A stretch of 64,000 bases of DNA. Origin: Pyrus communis (taxonomy: Eukaryota; Streptophyta; Magnoliopsida; Rosales; Rosaceae). The stretch lies in contig NC_084807.1 of the NCBI RefSeq assembly GCF_963583255.1, positions 17,569,072 through 17,633,071 of the forward strand, in the 5' to 3' direction. The position numbers and the translations under genes were made by a program. The notes below the pieces were generated by a model. That model was not told where the DNA came from and searched no databases. It saw nothing but the letters and a program-made list of their open reading frames with translations. Shown here one piece after another: positions 11,153 through 22,113 of the stretch; the stretch's first letter is position 1; every line of letters begins with the position of its first letter.

Positions 11153-11377
11153 ATGGATTGCAGAGAAAACGAAGCAAGTCCAAGTCTTTGGAGAAAACTA
11201 GAAAACTCTCTGGCAAAATTAAACACCAAACACTCGTGTTCTTCATTAAGCTCGTGGAGAATGAACAAGCACAATAAACACCCATGCCGGTTCATCCACC
11301 ACCAAAACGAAGACGATCCACCACGTAACACTACTCGCGGTGTGGTTTCTTTCAAAATAAGACTCAACAGTCCTTGA
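11153..11377 (+). other. Unrecognised short open reading frame (74 codons)
   Basis: An ATG at 11153 opens a 74-residue frame rich in Ser, Asn, His and Lys that ends at 11377. I do not recognise it and see no domain, signal peptide or membrane segment. It sits in AT-rich, repeat-filled DNA with no flanking exon that I can join. It may be chance or transposon-derived. Confidence 0.2.
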
Positions 11378-12310
11378 AGAAGCCTCAACCCCATAAAGTG
11401 TTCACCACCTTTGAATAATACAAATATTGGAGAGAATTAGGGGAAATTCTTTTTCTTGTAAAGGGATACCCACAAAGATTGTAACCCTACAAATTCATTC
11501 ATACAAATATTATTTTGTACATATATTCTTGTCTTATTTATTGCAGGAAATTTCGTGTTTACATATACATAAGAAATTGGTATTGAACTTACCATCTACA
11601 TGAGTCAAATCTAAGTAAGACCTTCCACTTACAAATGGGGAATAATACTAATAGACCGTAGTATCGTGGCTTTAGTTGCATTACTTAATCATTGCACATC
11701 AGTAATTTTCTTAGAAAAAAATAGAAAAAGGACAAAAAAAGAGAGATGTACACTCTATATCATTTTTATTAGGAGGGTTATACATTGAAAAAACAAAAGG
11801 TACATATTGAAGCTGCATGGTTCATTTTAAAAATCATCTCAAACTTGAAGGGTATAAAATGTAGGCCCTTTTTTTTTTGGGATATTTGAACCTATATACA
11901 TCGTCTTTCATTTCAATTCTTCCTTATTTAATAGAAATCAACATTAGTAAGAATTGGTGATAACCAATTCATCATTTGAGTTACATGAGGACGGCAGAAT
12001 GATGTTGCCAACACCAAAAACACTATTTTTAATGGAGTCTCTATCACCCTCTACAACGTTACTCTCGATAAACCCCAAATTGCCTTATGTGACCATGCCA
12101 GATAATCTTTCCCCACCTCTTTGGAATCTTACCACACCTGACAAGTTAGTTCTTAATCTTCACATAGTGTTGATTAAACCGGAATCTTGCTTTATTTAAA
12201 ATATTTGTAAGAAGATGTATGTTGATCAGGTAAGCAAATCTTTATGTAAGAAGATCCCTCATTTATGCAGGATTAGTGACCAAACCTAGAAAAGTACAAT
12301 CACCACCTAC

Positions 12311-12692
12311 GCGTTGAAATATCCCACATCGACCCTATCTCTAAGAAAATAAGACTTTAATATATCTTAACCTCACTCCAACTAATACCGAGGTCTTTTA
12401 TGATAAAACCTCACACCTAAGGGATTGTGCAAGTGGTAATTACCAAGTTGGGGACAATATCAGTGTTGTTGAAAGTTGGCCTTTGACCCGTCTTTCTGAT
12501 AATTCTACATGGTATCAAAGGTAAAGAGCAGGCCCGTATTGCCACGTGATGGGTAGGTCCCTTAGCCCTGCATGGAAGGAGAGTCCCCTTGGCTCCACAT
12601 GGTTGTCGATGTGTTGATCTCCCACGTGTGACCGCTAATTGTGTCCCACGTGAGGGGACGTGTTGAAATATCCCACATCGACCGTATCTCTG
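12311..12692 (+). mobile_element. TRIM-like (terminal-repeat in miniature) retrotransposon fragment
   Basis: GTTGAAATATCCCACATCGACC at 12311 recurs near 12662 as a direct repeat. The first copy leads to a primer-binding-like TGGTATCAAAGG at 12510. A short interior ends in a purine-rich CGTGAGGGGACG just before the second copy. LTR - TGGTATCA site - short interior - polypurine tract - LTR is the TRIM layout. The second LTR is cut off after about 33 bases by the copia remnant that follows. Confidence 0.65.
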
Positions 12693-14454
12693 ATTCTGTA
12701 GTGCACGTTCCATCTCCTCTGTATATCCAAGAGGTAAGTTTTTTAAATGATAATACAACTAATCTTGATATTAGTGTAAGTACTTATAAATTGTCAGCAA
12801 GACAAAATTATGGTGTACCACCTGAAAGGGGAAGATCAAGTATCCAATTGCTAATTATGTATCATGTGAGTGTTGTTCACCAGAATGTAGGGCATTGGTA
12901 AATTATATGGAATCAATCAAAATTCCAACTCAGGTAGAAGAAGCCATCTAAGACCATAAGTGGACATAAACAATGGATGAAGAGATGTTACCATTGCAGA
13001 AGAATAAAACCTGGTAGATAGTGCAGTTACCAAAAGGAAATAAACTTGTTGGTTGTTGTTAGGTGTTTACAATTAAGTACAAGGCTGATGGATCAGTGGA
13101 TAGGTACAAAGCAAGGTTAGTGGCCAAGGGGTATACTCAAATGTATGGTGTAGATTACAAAGAAACTTTTTCTCCAATAGCAAAAGATGAATACGGTGTG
13201 TGTTTTGATTCCCTTAGTTGCAAATATGGATTGGTCTCTTAAACAATTTGATGTGAAGAATGATTTTCCTCATGGGAACTTAGAAGAGGAAGTGTATATG
13301 GTCTTTCCACCAAGATATGATGCGAGTGGTAATACAAGAGTGTGCAGATTGCGTAAATATCTTTATAGGCTCAAGCAATCGCCTCATGCTTGGTTTGATA
13401 GGTTTACTTAAGCAGTGAAGAAATATAGGTATCAAAAGACCCATTCAGATCACACTCTATTTTTTAAGCGTACGCCTGGCAAGTTAACTACTCTAATCAT
13501 TTATGTGAATGATATGATTATTACAGGGATGATTCCGAAGAAATTCAGAAGTTACAGGTAAATACTGCATCTGAATTTGTGATGAAAGATTTAGGAGAAT
13601 TAAAGTACTTCATTGAAGTTGAGGTTACTCGTTCACCTAATGGTATTTTCTTATCGTAGTGAAAATATGTGTTAGATTTGTTGAAAGAGACTAGTACGTT
13701 AAGGTGTAAACATGTGGATACTCCTATGGTAGACAAGCATCAATTGGGTATTTACCCAGATCAGGTTCCTGGGGTAGATATCAAAGGCTTGTGGGGAGGT
13801 TAATTTATGTATCTCATACTCATCCTAATATTACATATGTTGTGAGTGTTGTAAGTTAGTTTATGCACTCATCTAGTGAAGATCACATGGCTGCGATAAT
13901 GCGAATTTTGGCATTTTTGAAGTCTGCACCTGGTAAAGGAATACTTTATGGAAAATATGGACATCTAAACGTTGAAGAGTTTACATATGTAGATTGGGCT
14001 AGCAATGTTACTGATAGACAATCTACATCTGGGTATTTTACGTATGTTGGAGGTCATTTGGTTATGTGGCATAGTAAAAAGCAGAAAGTGGTGTCAAGGT
14101 CGTTTGTGGAAGCTAAGTATAGAGGTATGGCACACGGAATATGTGAACTTCTTTGGTTACATAATTTTTTGAGATGTCTTGGTTTTGAACCAAATGAAGC
14201 TATGAAGTTATATTGCGACAATAAATCTTCAAGGGAAATAGTTGATAATCCGATGCAACATGATCGAATAAAGCATGTAGAGGTTGATTGACACTATATC
14301 AAGAAATCTTGAAAGGAAGATTGTTTCTATACCGTTGTGAATTCAAGAGAGCAGTTGGCTAATATTCTTACTCATGAAATATCTAGTAAGGTTTTCCAAG
14401 ACTCAATCATCAAGTTGGGCATGTATGATATCTATGCACCAACTTGTGGGGGAG
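12693..14454 (+). pseudogene. Ty1/copia reverse transcriptase-RNase H remnant
   Basis: The translated order matches the copia pol C-terminus: RQNYGVPPER near 12800, [10 protein letters not shown] near 13115, then QFDVKNDFPHGNLEEEVYM near 13245 and LRKYLYRLKQSPHAWF near 13360. The catalytic YVDD box appears as YVND near 13505. RNase H follows (VDWASNVTDRQSTSGYF near 13990, YCDNKSSREI near 14210). Several frameshifts and stops break it (for example after 12900, at 13410 and near 14290). The mutated catalytic aspartate and the frameshifts show it is inactive. The conserved end (KLGMYDIYAPTCGG) leads into a polypurine tract and LTR start at 14455. Confidence 0.9.
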
Positions 14455-14560
14455 TGTTGATTTGGGTCTTAATAGTAAATGTCATTGGATTCCTATTTTA
14501 GGTAAGATTATGATATGTAATATGTAGGATTTAGGTTCCTTATCATTTTTTAATTACTTT
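14455..14560 (+). mobile_element. Truncated 3' LTR of the copia remnant
   Basis: TGTTGATTTGGGTC starts immediately after the purine tract TTGTGGGGGAG, as expected for a copia 3' LTR. Recognisable sequence lasts only about 100 bases before LINE-like DNA begins. Confidence 0.6.
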
Positions 14561-14569
14561 TCATCTTTG

Positions 14570-15000
14570 GTGATGGTAGCCATGAAAGGGAATGATGTGA
14601 TTATTCATTATTGGGACCTATCATAAATGACCTTCACCATTTGCTCAAGTTATTCACAAAGGTGCATATCACACACATGTATCATGAAGGTAACACAGCA
14701 ACCCATCGACTGGCTCGTATGGGAGTCGGCAGTGACCAAGAATTTTTGTGGGTTGAGGAGCCTCTTGATGTGATTAGGGATGTATTACTTGAGGATTGTT
14801 TTTAATTGTTGCATTATTGTTCATTTGAGGATAGGTTTCTCTGTTGTGCGGGACTCTTTTTCCCTTCGACTGAGTTGAAATCTCTGACAAGGTTTTTATC
14901 TAGGCCCATCATGCACATTATTCTCAGTTTGTTCGTATTCTACTTTGCTTAATGAATAACGTACCATTTCAAACAAAAAAAAAAAAAAAAAAAAAAAAAA
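14570..15000 (+). mobile_element. LINE 3' tail (RNase H C-terminus, 3' UTR, poly-A)
   Basis: Codons 14611-14805 encode the C-terminal end of a plant LINE RNase H-like domain (GPIINDLHHLLKLF, then MYHEGNTATHRLARMGVG), ending in a stop. A 3' untranslated stretch follows and ends in about 25 A residues (14976-15000). Everything upstream (endonuclease, reverse transcriptase) is missing, which is the usual 5' truncation of LINE insertions. Confidence 0.75.
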
Positions 15001-16909
15001 GAAAAGAAAAGGTGTGTGTGCCTATATATTGTAAACGCTAGATGATGAATAATATAACGAAGTATTCAATGTATTTCTTGGAGCGGTCAAGCGAAACTAA
15101 AAAGTTATTGAGTGTAAGTTTATTGATAGATTTTAGGTTTTGTTGTTGTTGTTGTTGTTGTTGTTAATTTCTCTTTTATACAATAGGATAAAAGAGACAA
15201 TTTACATCTAAAATGTAAATTGGGTGTAGAGTGTGGTTATATGGGTTCAAACAAATTTTGTCCTTTTTTTATATAAGAATCACATTAAGAATGCATTATA
15301 TGTCACCTGTGAGAAATTTATTGATATAGAGACTACAAGTCATGTAGTGTATTATTTCATGTATTATAAGTAAGGGTAGAGTTGATATGTTCAATTTTTA
15401 AGATATTGTTTTTTTATTATTATTACAAGCATTATTACTGTTCTTAGTTACTAAGTGAAGTGCAAAGAGTTTAAATCCAAGAGCTAATTGGTTGAAGATG
15501 AATATCCTATTTACCACTAGAGCAACCACCATACAAGCATAATAGGAACATCACGTGGCCGTAGTTAGAACTACTCCAACCCTTGGAGTAAAATTCATTT
15601 TTTAGGTTCTAAACTTGTCCCAACTTACTCCAACCCTTGGGGCAAGTATGAGTTTTAACCCAGAACTCAGTTCTAGGGAAAATTAAGGCCAAAATTCCCC
15701 CCTAGTTAGTGGGGCAGACCTACCAAATATGTGTATTTTTTTAGTTTATATTTATAAATTTACTGAATCCAACGGCTAAGATCTAATATGATCAAATCCA
15801 ACAGTAAAAAAAAAAGATCTGACGGTCCAAATTTAAATCCAACAAGCAACAGTTAAAGTAATTAAATTATGTTATGTGTTACATATTCTTTTATAATGTT
15901 CTACAAGTTTCTTGGTGTTAGTTTAGTGATTTTTCAATATTTATTGGAATCTAAATATTTTTAGGTTAAAATGTTTATAAAATTAAATTAGGATAGTCTA
16001 CATATTTTTTTTTAAGTTACTTTAAGAAAGAAAAATTATCCTAAATTCATTTTTTAATAATTTAGTGCTAAAAATTAAACTCTGAATGGTTAGAAAAGAA
16101 AATTATTTCTGAGTTAAAACCTAAATTTTATGGATTAAAATTCTAGATTTTAACCCAAGAATTGAATCTCCCGCCAATACTACACTAGGTAACCCACATC
16201 TTTATATTTAATATATTTGCTAGTGGTCACCAGACTCACCAAACCATATGCATTATCTATGGGAAAGAACTTGGCTTTTTGTTTTCCTTGTATTAATTTC
16301 TACCCATCTCGACTGAGCCCACCACCATCGTTCCATCAAACTCACCAGAAACTCAAAAAAAGCTAGGCAATCCAAATCCAAACTTATAGGCATATTAGAT
16401 ATCCCAATTTCAAACCCACTAGTGAATGGTCACTTGAATTTGTATATAATTGTCCACTACTAGTATGATATGATATAATATGATACTGAAGTCTGAAGTT
16501 AGAGGACATGTATAATTAATTCACTGTCCAGTAGTACATAGATTGGTGATTAATGTTGTCGTTGGCACATTTTTGGTTTTCAGGTTTTGATTGGTATCAA
16601 TGCATGGTACGAAATTCAAACACAAAGGGGAAAGCTGTAGATCTCTGAAATTAATGTTGCTCTGGTTGTAATAAGTTCTTGCTGCCAGAAGGGTACAATG
16701 TGAAGATTATGATGATCAATGAAATGGCATAGGGAATTGATATGTCTTGCTTCATTAGGGTTTCTCTCTCTTGAAAAAATTTAATTCAATTGCATGATGT
16801 GTTGCTATCTAGTTCTTCTCAAATTTTGATTACTATAAAATTATAATTAAGGAGATTCAAATTTGAGTGCAGAGAGAAAAAAAATTAAAAGTAAGTTGAA
16901 TCTTTTATA
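15001..16909. other. AT-rich gene-free stretch with a (TTG)n microsatellite
   Basis: I see no coding potential here. A GTT/TTG microsatellite of about nine units lies at 15139-15165. Around 15565-15720 the phrase ACTCCAACCCTTGG is repeated (15573 and 15626) in a block that looks like an old transposon piece, but I could not find matched ends. Confidence 0.6.
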
Positions 16910-16917
16910 ATCTAAAG

Positions 16918-17166
16918 TAGGTCTGGCAATTCCTGACACGACCCGATAATCTGACACGAAATTAACAGGTGTTCGGGTCGACACGATAACGAATCGGATC
17001 GTTATCTGGTAACCCGATAAGCACCTGTTAAAATAACGGGTTGATTTGGATATAAACGTAGATAACACGATACACAATAAGCAAAATATTAATTTAATAA
17101 TTTTATAACCTTGAAATAATAATTATATATATTAATTTAACAATTTTATACCCCTAAAAACTATAA

Positions 17167-17209
<43 letters not shown>

Positions 17210-19000
17210 TTAAATATTAAACATTGGTGACCATTGGATCGGCTTAAATATACATACCGTTCAATTTCTTAATACGTACAAAATAAATAAATTTAAATCT
17301 ACTTAATAAATATATATATACCACTGAACTTGATGGGAAACGAAATCTAAGAAACTAATTTCAACAATCCATCCGTCAAACTTGTTTATATATGCTTCAG
17401 GATTGCATTAGCAAAAAATCGCAAAAAACAAACATTCAAAGATCAAGTAACGGGACAAAACTTTTCGACGGTTATCAATGAAAAATCACGATTTAACAGT
17501 TATTTTAACTCTTTGACCCTATATGAATACAATGAATGAACTCGATCTTCAATTTAAAATATTTACACTAGTGGATACCACAAAATCTTATGCTATACTT
17601 AATGAAAGTATGAATAAACTCTTAAGTGATGGGATACGCATTCTATGAAACTTGTTTCAACGATCCAACAGTCAAACATGTTTGTATATACTTCGAGATC
17701 GCATACGCCAAAAATTGCAAAAAAAACAAACATTTAGAGATCAAGTAACGAGACAAAACTTGACGGTTATCAACGAAAAATCATGATTTAACGGTTATTT
17801 TAACTCAGATTTTGATTATTTTTTACAGCTACACTCATTGACCCTATATGAATACAATGAATGAATTCGATCTTCAATTTAAAATATTCACACTAGTGGA
17901 TACCACAAAATCTTATGTTATACTTAATGAAAGTATAATAAACTCTAAGTGTTAGTCAATCTATCGTTTTGATGGGATACGCATTCTACGAAACTAATTT
18001 CAATAATCCAATTGTCAAACTTGTTTGTATCTGCTTCAAGATCACATATGCAAAAAATCGAAAAAAAAAAAAAACATTCAGAGATCAAGTAACATGACAA
18101 AACTTTTTTATGGTTATCAACGAAAAATTACGATTTAACAGTTATTTTAACTCTGATTTTGATGATTTTTTACAGCTACACTCCTTGACCCTATATGAAT
18201 ACAATGAACGAATTTGATCTTCAATTTAAATATTTACACTAGTGGATACCACAAAATCTTATGTTATACTTAATGAAAGTATAAATAAATTCTAACTGTT
18301 AATGAGTCTATCGTTTTGATGGGATACGCATTCTACAAAACTAATTTCAACGATCCAAGCGTTAAACTTGTTTGTATATGCTTTAAGATTGCATACGCCA
18401 AAAATCGCAAAAAACAAACATTCAGAGATCAAGTAACGGGGCAAAACTTTTCGACGGTTGTCAACGACAAATCACGATTTAATGGTTATTTTAACTCCGA
18501 TTTTGATGATTTTTTTTACAGCTACACTCCTTGACCCTATATGAATACAATGAACGAATTCGATCTTCAATTTAAAATATTTACACTAGTGGATACCACA
18601 AAATCTTATGTCATGATGATCGATGAAAATTGAGGATTTTGTAAAAGGAATAACATGCAAGCTTCTTTTGAGAAAGGCTTCACAACCTTGAAAACAAAAA
18701 CTCTTTTATTTTGCATATCCTTGCACATTTAATATTTTGTAATAGACTAGTAGTGTATGGATGTTTGTTTATTAGGCTTTTATTTTCGAGTGTAGATGTA
18801 GTACTTAAACGACAAATGTGTTTTAATGTTTTGAAGTAATATTTATGTGGCAATGTGTGGTGTGTGCAAAATTTAAGGAAAAAAATATATTTTTCTTAAC
18901 GGGTCGGGTCACTTTAACCCGATAAGATAACGGGTGTGACACAACATGCCCGTTAAGATAACAGGTGTTACACGAACACGACAGACATTTTCCAAACCTA
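16918..19000. mobile_element. Non-autonomous hAT-type element with perfect 8-bp target duplication
   Basis: The ends are TAGGTCTGGCAA at 16918 and TTCCAAACCTA at 19000, short imperfect inverted repeats. The 8-bp direct repeat ATCTAAAG flanks them exactly (16910-16917 and 19001-19008), the signature of hAT elements. Subterminal regions are rich in CGGGT/ACCCG and GATAACGGGT motifs on both sides, plausible transposase-binding repeats. The interior has four tandem copies of a roughly 345-bp unit and no transposase. Confidence 0.88.
17332..18612 (+). repeat. Four tandem ~345-bp units inside the hAT element
   Basis: Units start with GATGGGATACGCATTCT-like sequence at 17332, 17628, 17971 and 18318. 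Shared landmarks are GATCAAGTAACGGGACAAAAC, CACGATTTAACGGTTATTTT, CTTGACCCTATATGAATAC and CACTAGTGGATACCACAAAA. Units two and three are about 343 and 347 bp; the first and last are shortened (about 295 bp). They are diverged enough to be old. Confidence 0.85.
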
Positions 19001-20030
19001 ATCTAAAGCTTTGCAAACCTGGACATACTCAAATTCGAATCTCTTTGCTTGTAATTTATTTTACGTTACATTATAATATATTGTTTGGAAGATATAGATA
19101 AAAACAGCTAAAGCTTTACACTTACAACATTGTTTTTACTTATAAGCACAATATATGTGCATGAGATATAAATTGAGGAGTAACTTTCGGTGAGACCATA
19201 GTACCTAATGATGAGGCCAATATGGGGTCATTGATTCCCCATGACCCCCAACAACTTCAAAATCCCTATTTGACCTTATAAATAGTTGGCAAACTAAATC
19301 AACTTCCTTCTTCTAATTATGTTTTCTTTATCGTCCCTGTATTCTTTTTCTCTCTTCTTGTGCATGACTCTATTACGTGAACCATGTGCTTAATGAAATG
19401 CCTTAGTTGACAAGCCTTGGCAGTCTCAACATCACTCGACAATTTCCTACAGTTGTGCTTGACAAGCCTCTACTGATCATAGTAGTTGTCAACATATGCT
19501 CACTACTACATTAAACACTTTGCGCAACGAGGGAGTATTCGTCGCACAAAACATTTCCAGGTCGCACAAAACCTATGGCGACGTAGAAATCTAACGTAGA
19601 ATTCGTCATGCAAAGGTCATGAAGAAAGACCTTGCGCGACGATGAGTGCAGTTTTGTCGTGCAGCAAAATGATTGCGCGACGCTTTACTGCTCGTTGGAA
19701 GAAAGGTATACGGACAAAGGTTTTCGTCGTGCGATATAAGAGGGTACAAGTTTGCTTTGTGACAATAAATTTCTGGGGACATCTGTGGTTCATCTCAAAA
19801 ATGTTTATGTGACGAAACTTGTAAGATGCGCGTCTTTTTGCACGACGACATAACTTTGTCGCACTAGTGTAATTTTTAATTTTAAAAAAATTAATAAATA
19901 GAATGTTATTAAAAAATTATATTTCATACAATAGACAAAAAAAACAATGAATAGAAAAACAATTTATTTATAATATAAATAAAAATGTAAGTACAAATAC
20001 AAAGTTTAAAAAGAAAGTGGGAAAAAAAAA

Positions 20031-21130
20031 CTACGAAAAAAATAAGGCATAATCTATGGGCAAGTCGTTCAGAGGTGCTTGGTAATCTTGCTGCTCGAAT
20101 AGGGTGGGGTTGGGGATGGGGTCGAAGGTCGATGAGTCTAATTGCTGTGTATGCTCTGGGTGGAGGGGTTCTGACATCAATGGTGCAGAAAAATCGGGGA
20201 GACGGATCTCGGAGGAACTGAGGGCTTGTACAATCAATGACATCTGAGTCTTGTACGATGCAAACTCACTTCTCAGGCTAGCGACTTCCTACGTCAAAGT
20301 TGTAACCTTGCCCTTCGACTGCAAGGATGAAGAGGCTCCACTCTCCCACCACCTGGCATTTCCCATCCCCCGACAATATGTCCCTGGCCTCCGACCGAAA
20401 GTCTGGTCCAATGTCTCTATAAGGATGTGAAACCCCGCATCCTCAGAGGGATCCATAGACTCCATCAGCGTGTCCGGGGGAAGTTGGGAGACGGACTTCC
20501 GAATGACCGACTGACCCTTCTCTACCATAGTCACTTGTGAAATAAAATATGGAATATTAATAGAAAACAATTTGAAATAATTAGTATAAATCTTTAATGC
20601 ATAAGAAATTAATTACATGAAGAGACTCGGTCAACTCATCCCTGGGTCAAACATAAACGTTGGTAAAGACGTTGATCTCCGGAAATTTTGAACCCCCTGA
20701 AATAGAAAAAGATACGACAAATGTTAGTACGGAAACAAAAAAAAATAAAAATTATTAGCGACATTTTAAAATTGGAAATGAAAGTTTTAATATATACCTT
20801 CCGCCGCGCTTCCATCCTATATGAGAAAGGCCTCGAACTCGAATGGTGGAGAAGAGTCTTCTTTTCCCAATTGATCTTGTTCGCCTTAGCCTTCTTCTGT
20901 TATACACAAAATAAACGTATTAGTTGTAATATTTAAAGAAAATAAAAAAAAAGTAATAAACATTAGTAAAAATTTTAAAAAGTAAAATGAAAGAAGTCAA
21001 ACGCACCACATAGCCCGGCTTCTGAAAATGACCGCAGAGCCAAACCCAACTATCTTCTCAGTCCTCGAACTCTTTCGGGCAACCTTTCTCGAGAACGACC
21101 TGCGGATCATCAAACATCTCAAAATACTGG
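20031..21130 (-). pseudogene. En/Spm-associated (Ptta-type) plant transposase remnant
   Basis: Read on the minus strand, conceptual pieces run in order: a segment near 21130-21005 (DPQVVLEKGCPKEFED, then DSWVWLCGHFQKPGY), RPFSYRMEARRK near 20850-20800, KFPEINVFTNVYV near 20690-20650, LDPSEDAGF-like and GRRPGTYCRGMGNARW near 20460-20345, then SLRSEF and MSLIVQALSSSEIRLPDF to 20031. This order matches the plant Ptta/En/Spm protein as I recall it. At least one in-frame stop (after NVYV) shows decay. Confidence 0.7.
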
Positions 21131-21691
21131 AGTTCTTCAAGTATTATTTTTAAACAAAAACAATTACACATTCTTTAATACAAACTTACCTATAACTATT
21201 GCAGCATGCAGTTCTTCAAGTCCACCGGCACCTTTTTCCAAGAACTAAACTCGGTAGAACACTGGTTCCACACCAATCCCCTTATATCGAACCTTGGTTT
21301 GGCGGACGCTTCAGCTGAACTTTTGTCATCAAATGAGGGCAATCACTTACATCGATACCTCTCTATTGTAATCACAACTTTTTTCATTTTTTTTCCTACC
21401 ACAAAAATTTTAAACGAAATAGGCTATTAAAACAATAATTTCAACCATATCAAATGTACGTGAGCCTTCTCCCTCGCAGCTTTTCTTTGAATCTAAAACC
21501 GAATCGGCCATCTTTTGAAATAAAACCTTTACAAAATAGGGTTCTGAAACTGTGTTTATATAAAACACGACACACTTTGGGCGACATATCCTTGGTCGCA
21601 CAAAGTGTGTTATAAATGCGCGCTATAAATAGGAGTGTTTGATGTGTGATTGACCGTATTCACAACACTTTGCGCGACAAATATGAAAAAT

Positions 21692-21886
21692 GAGTACAGA
21701 TCCTCTCCGGATCTAAAAAACTGAAGCCTAAGGATCAAATAATCCAGGTCGTTGAAATTTAATCCAACGACTACAAACAGAGGGAGCCCTCTAAAGTTAT
21801 AATGTAGCCGTTAGATCAAATTTCAAAGGCCTGGATCATTTGATCCTTAGGCTCCCTTTTTTTAGATCCGGAGAGGATTTGTACTC
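21692..21886. mobile_element. MITE nested in the CACTA element
   Basis: GAGTACAGATCCTCTCCGG at the left is mirrored by CCGGAGAGGATTTGTACTC at the right. The centre has ATCCAACGACTACAAAC against ATGTAGCCGTTAGATCAAAT. ATGAAAAAT (21683-21691) and ACGAAAAAT (21887-21895) form a 9-bp target duplication with one mismatch. The inverted repeats match those of the MITE at 5098-5296, so they are one family. Confidence 0.83.
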
Positions 21887-22113
21887 ACGAAAAATAACTC
21901 GTTGCGCAAATTTTGGCGCCAAATTTTATTTACCCGCCTTTTGTTGAGCGATGAACAATAGTAATCGTGGCACAAAGTTTTTTTTTTTTTTTGAATTCTT
22001 CCAATGTTTGCACGACGTAATTGTATTTCCGTCGCACAAGTTTCACTTATGTGACGAAATCTTCTTCGTTGCGCTAATTATGGTCGCACAAGTTTGTTTT
22101 TCTACTAGTGGCT

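Larger units (their letters stand above)
19501..22110. mobile_element. CACTA (En/Spm) element, non-autonomous
   Basis: It begins CACTACTACATTAAACAC at 19501 and ends TTCTACTAGTG at 22110 (reverse complement CACTAGTAGAA), the CACTA terminal signature. The 3-bp direct repeat GCT flanks it (19498-19500 and 22111-22113), as expected for CACTA. Short motifs such as TTGCGCGACG and GTCGCACAA recur in both subterminal regions, which is typical of En/Spm transposase-binding sites. The interior contains decayed minus-strand exons of an En/Spm-associated plant protein and a nested MITE. Confidence 0.88.
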
